A stretch of 64,000 nt of DNA, from NCBI GenBank assembly GCA_948470475.1, contig OX419345.1, forward strand, positions 20,838,359 through 20,902,358, read 5' to 3'. The notes below the pieces were generated by a model. That model saw only the letters and a program-made list of their open reading frames with translations. It was not told where the DNA came from and made no database searches. A program made the position numbers and the translations under genes. Every line of letters begins with the position of its first letter. The first letter of the stretch is position 1. The DNA is from Galaxea fascicularis (lineage: Eukaryota; Cnidaria; Anthozoa; Scleractinia; Euphylliidae). This document shows, one piece after another, positions 40,567 through 51,019 of this stretch.

Positions 40567-43202
40567 TCAACATCCCATTGGGTGTTTTCTAAAAAGGTTT
40601 TGGTAAAGTTCGCTATGTTTGCGCATGATCTGTTCACGGCTATCACCGATGAGATAAGCTACACCACACTCCTTCCCACCATCCCCCACGGGCTGTATAT
40701 ACTCGTCACGAGTCACATACAATTCGAGGTTATCCATGGTCTCGGCCGCCGTAAAATCAATAATTTCATCTGCTTTGCCTGAAACTGTCACTCTAATTTC
40801 CACAAACGCCGAGTGTACTCCCGTAAATCTCGGTTCCTGTGGTTGTTGTCCCAGTGCCACGTTCAGTTGCGCCTGAATTGTGTCTCCAGGGGAGAGGCTC
40901 TTTTGGCATGTTGGTACACACACGGTTGACATTCTGCCATTAACTTCGAGCAACCGCACTTCTCCATTTTTGCATAAGAAGAGCTGAATATTTATAAACT
41001 GGTTGTCGAAACCACGCTGAACAAGCCTGTAATGAAAAATTGTAGTAATATAAAAGAGTGATTAGAAATGTACACACAGCAAAAGGAAAAATAAATTTAC
41101 TTTCTTGTTAGGGACAAGAAACGCGAGCTGTAGTTTATTGAGATTGAAAAGTGAACACGATAATCAGTACTGATCTAAGTTTTGAAAGGGCCCGTTTTAA
41201 CTCCCCGCCCATGCCTCTTTAATTACAAATAATTAGCTATTCAACGGAATACTGAACTTTTCTTCAAAGCCGTGGAATTAAAACTGACTTCTCAGAAGTA
41301 CATGTAGTACATGTCCGAAACAAGGATTTCAGAACATACCATTTTTTTTCCTTCAATTTTTTGGAAAACTTGTCAGCAACGAATTTTTCTCTACATAAAA
41401 ATGAGGATATATTTAAGAAGTGTCCTATTTTTCAACCCCCACACAGAAGAACATTATTGCCATTAGTTATTTTCGAATGGATCAAATTTTTTCTTCGTAC
41501 CTGTTACCCTGGATCCCAGAGGTTATCAGTTTTTCTTTTGCAGGAGGGTAATTAATTACTCAGCGAAGCCGAAGCTATGAGGCGCGAAGCGTCGAGAGGA
41601 TAAACCTTTGATCGCCCGAATACGAAAACTGATTTTTCTGGGATATTTATTTTTTCAACGGGCCTCTATAGCCAGGGTACTTACCTGTCTGCAACAGAGT
41701 CAAAGACGCTCCAGAGTTTTTCCTGGACTTGATCATTAAGCATGCATGGAAGCAGCAGCATTTGCGTGGCGCTCGGGTTACACGGCCATGTTATCATGTC
41801 ATACAGTGCCCAGTGGTACGTCTTGCCGTTGAAGACATAACTGAAAAACAATTTTTTTTAAATAACTTGATTGTTTTTTAGCATAGTGTAGACGACTAAC
41901 ACACATGTGGCAAGAAATCGTCATTCCAATAGCGGGCACATCGTGGCGATTTTCGCTGATTACCGCGACCTGGGAAAATCGCTTGATGTGTTCTGACCCA
42001 ACAATCTGACAAGTGTTTCAAATCAGTAGAGCAAGACGAGATTTGGAAGGAAACGGACAGTGCCTTGTTACTGCGAATAGAAAACAGACTTTCCATTGGG
42101 CGTTGTTCCTTGACACATATATAGGCTTTCAGTTGCGATGTTTATGGCTGTACAGGAAAACCACATCTTACTCCAAGTGCTAATGCATACGAGAACAAAA
42201 TTGGGGGTAACCTAGTAACAGCACATTTTTCAGAGACTAGTAAAGTTTAATTCGTCCAAAAGTTCTTGCTATGATCAGTCTTTCCCACATTTTCATAAAT
42301 CGTGCAAAAGTACTTCTGTTTTCTTTTAATATGCTATAATATTTGCTAACAGATGTTGACAGTTAAACTTAATATTTAATGAAAAAATCTTCGGGTAGAA
42401 ATTTGTAAATATTACCTCCCCTGTCCAAAAAGCCTTTCAACTTTAAAACAAAACAATTTATAAAAAAAGAAATAGAGGTTGCTTATTTTTTTTAACCCGC
42501 GAAACTCAAATAAAAAATAAAAAATACGTACCCATCAATGTCAAAGATTTTTCCATCGACATATTTCTCTAAAATCATTCCATCAGTCAAGGCTAAAGGA
42601 AACTTGTTCACGTCTAGGTGGTCTGCCAAAATGGGAATGGTGTTTCCAACCATGGAATGATAATGCTCTCTGGAATATTGGATGGCTTCTATTAACTCAC
42701 TTATGGTCGTTACTTTTTGCACCAAAATTGATGAAGTGGCCGTTTGCGGTTTAAAAATCGCGGGAAAACCAACTTCTTTCACCAAATTGTCGAGATCAGT
42801 GCCTCGCAGGTGACGATTCAAATCTATATGGACGTACGGTATGGGATTAGGGTCCAGAAACTTTCGAGTGTAAAACTTGTTAAATGTCAAGAAGAATGAT
42901 TCAAACGAAGGGCCACGAATGTTTTTTCTGCCATGCTTCTCCACTAGTACGGGTAAAAGGGGCGACGAGTCGTTGTCCAAAGCCAAAACGGCATCCATTG
43001 AGTGTTGTTCTACAGCCTTTGAACAAATTTCTGCTGCTTTCAAGTAATCGTATCGGCCTTTGATATGGCATCCGTCCAATTCACTTGGAATTGAAATTAG
43101 TTGGTAAAAATCGGAACGAAATACCTCACTTGAAAGAATAATCTTGCTTCGTTCACTGGTGAATAAACACAACATTGTTGGCTTTACCTGCTCAGAAGCC
43201 AT
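40567..43202 (-). CDS. ATP-grasp ligase of unknown substrate
   Basis: Three exons (43202-42532, 41840-41685, 41026-40567), 428 residues, phases consistent. The C-terminal two thirds are an ATP-grasp fold: GFPAIFKPQTATSSILVQKV with the ATP-binding Lys (about 145-165), MILEKYVDGKIFDIDGYVFNG (about 210-228) and the metal-binding E-x-N-x-R as LLEVNGRM in the last exon. These enzymes activate a carboxylate as acyl phosphate and join it to an amine. The family includes carnosine synthase, D-Ala ligase-like enzymes and MysC of mycosporine-like amino acid synthesis. I cannot assign a substrate, and no other mycosporine gene is seen here. The N-terminal part (LCLFTSERSKIILSSEVF) is the usual pre-ATP-grasp domain. 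No signal peptide, so probably cytosolic. Confidence 0.8.
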
Positions 43203-43652
43203 AATTAAATAACGCCAGTTTTTTACTCATTTGAAGAGTGTGTTTTTTTCCACACATATGGCTTGCATCGTCTTGTTTCGTGCCGTTTAATGTTGTTTAA
43301 CGCTAATTATAAAAAGTTGGAAGAGTTACGCGCGCTGTGATTGGTCGAATCGAGTTCATTATATCCCGACAAAGCATGCGCTCTACGTCACACGCGTGCA
43401 CTGTCGAGTTATAATGCACGCTGCGTACGTCACAAGCTCGTGCGCGAGCAAATAGGTATGAAAGCTCGCTTAAATCTCCGGGACATTTTATAAAAGAAAT
43501 AAAAAACTTGTTCCTCGTACATTGTTGAGTTATGTAAGTACTTGGGAATTTTTAAGAACACTCGAAAAGTGCCAGAAGCACTCGCCTTCGGCTCGTGCTT
43601 CTCTAGGCACTTCTCTCGTGTTCTTAAAAATTCCCGCGTGCTTATATAACTC
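43203..43652. repeat. Foldback repeat next to the LINE 3' end
   Basis: At 43527-43652 two arms of about 36 bp (GGGAATTTTTAAGAACAC and GTGTTCTTAAAAATTCCC) flank a centre that is itself palindromic (AGAAGCACTCGCCTTCGGCT...GTGCTTCT). The LINE tail begins directly at its right end. The left part, 43203-43526, is the upstream region of the ATP-grasp gene. Confidence 0.65.
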
Positions 43653-43999
43653 AAGTTCAAGTTCAAGTTCAAGTTTATTAAAATTAATCAGCATGAGACA
43701 CAACAGCGCTAACCCGCAAATAGCTAAAGCTAATCTAGGCGGGTAGCGAGAAGGACTGTTTTAAGAGCAAATATAATTATGAGTATCAGATAAGTAAAAA
43801 GATATAATGATTACGATATGCACCTTGAATAAATGAATAGATCAATAGATAAAATAGAAATTGCAGTTAGATAAAGCTAGTTTGAGTATCTATTTTAAGA
43901 AAAAGAAAAAGAAAGTAGGAAAAGGAAAGAATATATAGCTATATAAACGATACAGAGATGAACTGAAATTATAAAAATACAGCTTACAAAATTAAAAAC

Positions 44000-46900
44000 C
44001 TATTTTACATTGCATGTCATGTTACTTAATTTACTAATTAAAGTAGGTGTGTCAACATAAGTATCCTCCAATTCCAAAATATGTAAAACGAGCTGATGTA
44101 AAGAGGCCTTAAATTTATGTTTAGGGAGTACTCGGATACTTTGAGGGATACTGTTCCAAATCCTTGCACCGAATCTAGAAAATGAGTGTTTTAGCTGATT
44201 TGTTCTGGAATATTTAATGTTAAGACTACCAGCCTCTGAAAATCTAGTATTATAATGATACACTTGTGTTGGATGAAGAAATAGGTTAGAAATGTTTGCC
44301 GGCAAAATATTGTTAGAAACGTCATGCATAATAGTGCAAACTGACTTGCAATATTGAAAATTCAGCGGCAGGATATTATGTTGGATGAATAGCGGGATTG
44401 CATGAGATCTGTATGGAGCAAAATTAATTAAACGAAGAGCACGCTTTGCAAAATTAGCAACTTTTCCCAATTTGTTTGAGCAGCTTGACCCCACACAGCA
44501 ATGCCATAAGTTATGTAAGGCTGAATCGGAGACCGATATATGCTTGATAACGTATCAGTGGGAACAAAGTGTCTCAGTCTCGAATGAATTCCAAGAGATT
44601 TGCTGATCTTTGAGGAGATAAATAATATATGTTGCTTCCAAGTGAGGTTTGAATCGATGAGAATACCAAGGTATTTAACATAATCCTTCCTCTCTAGGGG
44701 AATTAAAGAATCTTTAGCGTGATCAAAAAGTTTTATAGATAAGTCGAAGTCCAATCGTTTCTGATATGGCCGGAAAATTACAAAATTTGATTTCTTGGTG
44801 TTAAGAGATAATTTATTTGCCGTAAGCCAATTACATACACTAGCAAGTTCCTTATTGACCATAGCTTCTAACGAGCGCAGATTCTTATCAGCATAGAGAA
44901 GGTTCGTATCATCGGCAAAGAGAAAGAAATTCAATTGATTAGACGAATAAGAAATATCATTGATGTATAACAAGAACAACAGAGGACCCAACACAGAACC
45001 TTGTGGAACACCACAGGAACTAACCTCAGTTTTAGAAATATATGGGCCGACTTGTGTTGTTTGGTGTCTATTTTTAAGGTATGAGCAAAACCAGCTCTTA
45101 ACTATACCTCTTATGCCATAGTGTTCCAATTTGTACAATAAAATATCATGGTCCACGGTATCAAACGCTTTTTTAAGATCTAAAAATATTCCGCATGAGT
45201 ATAATCTTTTATCAAAATTAAGTTGTATTTTATTAACAATATCAATAAGGGCGTGTTCTGTAGAACAGTTCTCTCTGAAGCCGTATTGAGATTTAGAAAG
45301 TATGTCATATTTATCAATAAAAGATTTTACTCGCTTATACATAAGTTTCTCAAAGATACGATTAAAAACAGACAAAAGTGATATCGGTCTATAATTGTTT
45401 GGGTCAGACTCGTCTTCATTTTTGAATACTGGTATTATTTTTGCATGTTTAAGCTTTGAGGGATAAATGCCTCTTTGAACTGACTTATTAAGTAAAATAG
45501 CTAAGGGCTTAGAAAGAAACTGGCATGCAACCTTTAGGATTCGAACAGGGCAAGAGTACAGTCCTAGAGCTTTATTTCGAGGAAGTGAGTCAATCTCAGC
45601 TACAATTTCACAGGGCAAGACTATGTCAAATGCAAAAGATGATGACGGAGTGCTGTCTTTAGGTAAATATTGGGAGAAGTGTATAGGGGAGTGCGGTATC
45701 TTGGATGTTAATTGAGGTCCGACGGAAGCAAAATGTTTGTTAAGAATGTTTGGAATTTCCAATTGTTCAGCGGTAATACTGTTATCGGGCCACTTAATGC
45801 AAGAGATTGCTTTACTATCTTAATTACGACTGATCAGTGCATTTATACCTTCCCAAGTCTTTTTCATGTTGCATACATTTTGCGTAAAATAATTGTGATA
45901 AAATGTTCTTTTACTAATTCGGGAAAGGTGCAGTATTTTATTTCTATAGAATTTATACTTGTCTCGATCACCAGAAAAGAAAAGCTCATTCTTGGTCCTT
46001 ATAGATTTTCTAATTCCCTTGGTTATCCATGGTTTTGACAGTTGCTTAATTTTACGTTTAGACAAAGAGCGAAGTGGGGCATGTTTGTTGGTTAATTTGT
46101 TCAACTTGTTATAAAAAGTAGAGAATAGCTTGTCGACATCACTCCCAGAGAGAAGAGATTCCCAATGTAATTGTGAAAGATCCTGCAAAAATTTCTGCTC
46201 AGAGAATTTTGAGTAATCACGAACAGTAATTTTGACAGGCTGAGTTGCTTCAATGGATGACTGAAAGACGCAGAATTGGGAAAAATGATCAGTAATATCA
46301 GAAACAATGTTTCCACTGACAAAATATTCACAGAACTTATTTGTAAAAATATTGTCAATAAGTGTTGCTGAATTATTGTACACTCTTGTCGGTTTATCGA
46401 TTGTCGGAAGAAGAGCATAGCTCTGTAGGCAATCAAGAAATTGTTGGGCATAGTTACAAGTTTGAGCACGAAGAATATTTATGTTGACATCACCTAAGAG
46501 GCAGATCGGTTTTCCTGTAGCGCTGTAGCGATCAACAGCATCTTCAAAATAGTCTAGAAAACGTTCCGCAGAATTATGTTGCCTATAAATAACGCCACAG
46601 ATAATGTTACATTGCTTCATAAACTTCAGTTCAATCTACAAAGCCTGGAATGCCTCATTAGATGTTCTTTCAATAACCGTATAATTCATTGTTTCGTCAA
46701 TGTACATTCCAACACCTTCAGCAGAAAGAGGTGTTGGGACAAACTCGAAGTTGTAATTAGGAATGTTTGGGTTGAAGTCAAGAATATCATTACAGATTCT
46801 AGTTTCTGACACTGCAATTATATTGAAATGAAAATCAAGTTCATGAAGAATGTGGCCTTGAAAATCATCTAAATTGCTCCTAAGACTTCTGATATTTGTA

Positions 46901-47065
46901 TGGAATAAAGACAGCTTCGATAGGGCGGATTCATTAGGTTTAAATTGTTGCTTAAAGCTTAAGGGAGAATAATATTTACAACGAATGCTTTTGAATAAAC
47001 AATTTAGATCTGGATCGACCGTAGAGTTTTCATCATTTAATTTAAATATATCAACATCGAAAATG
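44000..47065 (-). pseudogene. LINE ORF2 endonuclease-reverse transcriptase, inactivated
   Basis: Endonuclease part: SLFHTNIRSLRSNLDDFQ, GDVNINIL and ATLIDNIFTN, with ITDHFSQF where the family has SDH. RT part (45762-44428): NNYRPISLLSVFNRIFEKL, FLDLKKAFDTVDH, SSCGVPQGSVLGPLLFLLYI and the catalytic FLFADDTNLL are all intact. C-terminal part (44494-44000): NTRFSEAG...RFGARIWNSIP. Lesions that I see: TAG at 46638-46636, TAA at 45822-45820 and a frameshift at about 44430-44490. Few lesions mean a fairly recent insertion. Confidence 0.85.
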
Positions 47066-47931
47066 CTAGTAAGAGGGTCTCAATGGGGTGGCGGCTTTTA
47101 CGGTTATCGGCTAAAATTTTGGCTCTTTTACGGCTATCGGTTAATTTTTTTCAGTTACGGTTAACAAAAAAGTTAAAAATTATTTTTTTTTTTGTTGCAA
47201 AAGGTTAAATATTAATAAACCTGTGTTTTTTTTAATCTTTAAAGCAAAGAAAAAGTCTTATGATCATCTCGGGCTTAAATAAGTTATTCTTTTGAAACAT
47301 TTTAATGTTTGATACATTATACCACTTCTAATATTATTTTACGTATAGAATTGTGAACTACGAAAAAGGATTCAATACAAGGGCATACACAAAACTTACG
47401 TCATACATTCTTACATTTACTTGTACGAGTGGTGTTCTGTTTGTCCTAATATGGTGTTATATACGTGTTAAATTGTCTCAAAATATAGCCATGCTTGATG
47501 CCTCAAAGTCCTTCAATGTACAGTCTAGCTTGCCTTGGGTACCTTTTTTTGCCTAGACATCAAACCGTGTCCACACCTTGACTTGCCTTCCGGACCTTGT
47601 TACTACTGGCTTACTAATTATAAGATCCTCTGAGTCACTATCCGTATCAACCTCGCTGATTTCAGAATATCTTTGAATATGAGATTTTTCGATCTCATTT
47701 TCTTAAAATGACATGTGCTCTTTGTTTAAAACAGAAAAAAAGGTTTAAGCTATTGCCAGTGAACTAAGATCAACTAACATTTCTTTTGTGAGGGATGAAA
47801 ATGATCATTCCTGATAACAGTTCATTATGAAAATAAATCAACTTCCTGTGAATGTCAGAGGCGTATTTTGCAGCTTCTAGTATCTGTTGTCCACGTGAAT
47901 CAATAATGCATCTGCAAGTAGGCATCCAGTT

Positions 47932-47962
47932 ATATATATATATATATAAAAAAAAAAAAACA
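47932..47962. repeat. (TA)n and poly-A tract
   Basis: TATATATATATATATATA followed by an A-run, within the hAT element. Confidence 0.7.
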
Positions 47963-48380
47963 AACAAAAAACAAAATTTCAGGGTCCAGTGTTTTTTACG
48001 ATAGCGAAGGACTGTACAGAACGACTGTCTGCAGCAGCGTCGAAGAAAAACAGGGAATTGTTACAAATTGACAATGTTTACCGGCAACGTGTTTTACAAA
48101 CAGAGACATCTCTGCTAGTTGCTTTACTGGTATTTCGAGCGGAAGACCTCCTGAAAATCACAAATATTAATCCCCAGCAAGAAAACCAGATTTTCGCTAT
48201 CGAAACAATTAACTCCCAAAACATTTGGGGAGCTAATTTAGTCTCTGCAATCCGCAAGATAAAAGTCCCACAAAAATTTCGTGCCACGCGGCATCTTAGT
48301 ACAAAATTCATAACTTTAAGAGTACTTACTGTTCAGCTCACTTTCGCTATCTGAGGCAAGCAAAAGGGGTAGTTCCAGAT

Positions 48381-48638
48381 TTAGCTGCTGCTGGGTCGAT
48401 AAAGAATAATTTTTCCTATTTTGCCGCTGATTTTGGCGAGCCGATAAAGTTTAAAGTCAAATGACCCAAGACCGAACTTCCTCGCTTGCTCGTTAAGACC
48501 AAGAAAGTCAATAACGTTTTTTTTGAACGTTGACAGTGTCCGATGCTCTTCGTGGACTTTGAGTCTTGCTTTGTACCTTTCGATTGGCCTTTCCTCACCC
48601 GTTCGATAAAAACTAACAACAGCTTTCAATACCGACAT
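48381..48638 (-). CDS. Unknown 85-residue ORF inside the hAT element
   Basis: Begins MSVLKAVVSFYRTGEERP and is rich in charged residues with a compact, protein-like composition (ARKFGLGSFDFKLYRLAK). It is not a transposase that I recognise. It could be an exon picked up by the transposon from a host gene, or chance. No upstream or downstream exon was established. Confidence 0.25.
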   Translation of the reverse strand: MSVLKAVVSFYRTGEERPIERYKARLKVHEEHRTLSTFKKNVIDFLGLNEQARKFGLGSFDFKLYRLAKISGKIGKIILYRPSSS

Positions 48639-49230
48639 CGTTCAACTCACATGTACATGCCCACTGGGTGAAGAAATTGGAGATCTAAAAACAAAAAGCT
48701 GTCAACTTGTCCTACAAAACGCAGGCCAAGTGAGGTCAAGTGAGACTACCGGGGGTCCTGAAAACGAGTTTGGCCTATAAAAACGTATGAACCACATCTA
48801 CGACATGTACGGAGTCAAAGTATCAACGAAATAAGAAACGCAACAGGTCATAAGTGAGTTGAGCACCTTCCTTAAAATTAACAAATCTAGGGAACAAATT
48901 TTTTTTACGGTTAATTCTTTTTACCCCATTTACGGCTAACGGTTAAAATTTTTCAATTTTTACGGCTATCGACTAAATTTTTGGCCGTTTTACGCCTATC
49001 GGTTAACCCCATCGAGACCCTCTAGTAAGTCGCTCGAGGCACTTTTTCGAAGGTATTTGTGATGGCAGGCTATTATTAAACTGGCCATGAGCATACGCAA
49101 TGTTAATGCCGTTATAAGGTAGTTCACGGAACAATTGTTTAGACAATTTACAATCTCTCTTCCCCGCCATAATGAGAAATGTAGAGGCAAAAAGCAATTA
49201 CACTTATCTGTGGGTTGTCAACAATGCACT

Positions 49231-50637
49231 CGGCGCGTTTTTTATTACTTTATGAGTCGCAGCAAGGGGTGAGGTTGTTAGAGGTTACCCAAGCAGATTT
49301 CTTATTGGTTACTGCATAAACCGACTACCAAGTTCACCACAAGCAAACAAAACAACCGTTTTCTATTAAAAAAAAAAAAAAACTATTTTCTTTTTCCGGT
49401 TTTCAGAACCTCGTCATGAAACCACATGGCTGTTGTTACTAGCTTGGTGCCAGTAAATCACTCGGGCACTTCGATAAAAGCGCTTTATGGCTTTTTACTC
49501 AAATCAGTAATGGTGCAACCGTTTTCCATTCACATTTCACTTTGAAGTGAACTGAACCTATTCGTACAGTGAAACCCCGATTTTTCGATATACCAAGGGG
49601 GCAAGGGGGCAGCAAAATCATATCGTAGCAAGGCAAAGCAATTAATAATATCGTCGTATCAGGATATGGTCAACAATTAATTTTCATGCCCTATGGGACA
49701 AAACTGACTAAATAAAACTTTGTGTAATTGCTAGGGGTTTATCACTCTTTTACGGTATGTGATATTAATCATATCATTGTACCGGGAAAAACTCTGTGCT
49801 TGGGTCGCTAGATTTCCATGCATCGTTACTGATAACATGACCAGGAATATCTTTGAACCGAATATTGTTAAATAAGGATTCTGCTCCATACTGTACAATT
49901 TACTTTAACTTTTACCGGGACACAGAATGTTGACAGTAAAATCGGGAATGTCATTAAATCGACGATCCTTAATCCTGGGTTCCACTGTAAATTGTTCCCG
50001 AGAATTTAACCTCCTTTTTTGTGACAGTGAACGTTGTTAAAGTGTGAAGATACAATGAGGTATTTTTGTATCGTTTATAAGCATGGTAGAAAAGCAGTTT
50101 ATCCGAATGGCCATTGGAGCTTTGAAAAAAACTTGAGGTAACCAAGCATTTCTTTCTTAATTGGGTTCAACAGCCCTGACTAAGGTTCGCATTTCGCGCA
50201 TATTTACTATAAGGAAGCACATCCCATTTTCTGGGGTGACTTCGAGACGTAAGAATAAGAGACGCCATGCTTGGATTTCATTGCTGCGTTACGAAAGACC
50301 ATGTGAAATGATGTGTTGTCGACTGAAGATGCTGTTTATGGGGTCTGATTAGCACTAATCCACTCTTAATTAAAAGAATGCAAGGAAAAAACTGCATTGT
50401 TGAGACACCTATGCAAACATCTTTGACGGGAAATTATACATTCTTACAATCGTGTGTGCAGGGCTGGGCAACGGGCAAATTGACCGTCTGTTAACACAGC
50501 TTTACCCAGGTGCTTTTAACATCCCTACCAATGTTTTCAAGAGAAGACCACAGCCAAGTTAACTATTCTGCCCAGGTGCACTAACCTCTTGCCCAACTGT
50601 TCAAAATCTTAACCTTTAACCCCTAAGGGGTCTCCCT

Positions 50638-50682
<45 letters not shown>

Positions 50683-51019
50683 AGTCACTCTTGGGGATGA
50701 AAGGGTTTATAAAACCCCTGTGGATGGGCATGGTTTCCACCAGTAACTAGATAAGTCTTGGCAGTAATTTATTCTTAGCATCTTTGTGTTGCTTTTTGAG
50801 GTTGTAATTCTACCCAGAGTGTAGGACAAGATGAAGTACCCTCTAGAGGTTTGACAGCACACTGTTTTAAAGGGTATGATTTTTTTTTCCAGATTCTTCA
50901 CTGTTTACTGTCCAGGGTATAGAGTTTGTAGATCTTGGCATGAAGTGATTTCAGGCACCACACACCCATGCCCCATTCTAATGAGTATCAACCACTGTCA
51001 TCAGTATCATCTTGTGTTT
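49231..51019. other. Noncoding stretch right of the LINE
   Basis: About 1.8 kb with no recognised gene; includes the 3' side of the CDIPT-like gene. Poly-A near 49370-49382. Short frames on both strands show no domain. Confidence 0.45.

Larger units (their letters stand above)
47074..49021. mobile_element. 1,948 bp hAT-like DNA transposon inserted in the LINE
   Basis: Terminal inverted repeats AGGGTCTCAATGGGGT (left) and rc AGGGTCTCGATGGGGT (right), flanked by a perfect 8 bp duplication CTAGTAAG (47066-47073 and 49022-49029). The duplication fits the nTnnnnAn pattern of hAT targets. Sub-terminal parts repeat TTTTACGGCTATCGG-type units in both orientations. No transposase frame is visible, so it is non-autonomous. 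An 85-codon minus-strand frame (48638-48381) and a 121-codon plus frame (47989-48354) lie inside. Confidence 0.85.
43653..49230 (-). mobile_element. Nearly full-length non-LTR retrotransposon (CR1/L2-like), interrupted by a hAT element
   Basis: A minus-strand LINE with an AP-type endonuclease, reverse transcriptase and C-terminal domain; about 3.6 kb once the 1,948 bp insertion at 47074-49021 is left out. The 3' end is a short CTTGAA tandem repeat in place of poly(A), as in CR1/L2-type elements. A conserved stem-loop (CCCGC...GCGGG) precedes it near 43711-43745. Open frame exists on both sides of the hAT insertion and joins in phase once one copy of the target duplication is removed. The 5' boundary near 49200 is not resolved. 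Confidence 0.85.

Noticed and set aside
40567..43202. Part of a mycosporine (MAA) gene cluster because of the ATP-grasp enzyme
   Set aside because: No dehydroquinate-synthase-like, O-methyltransferase or NRPS-like partner gene is visible in the window.
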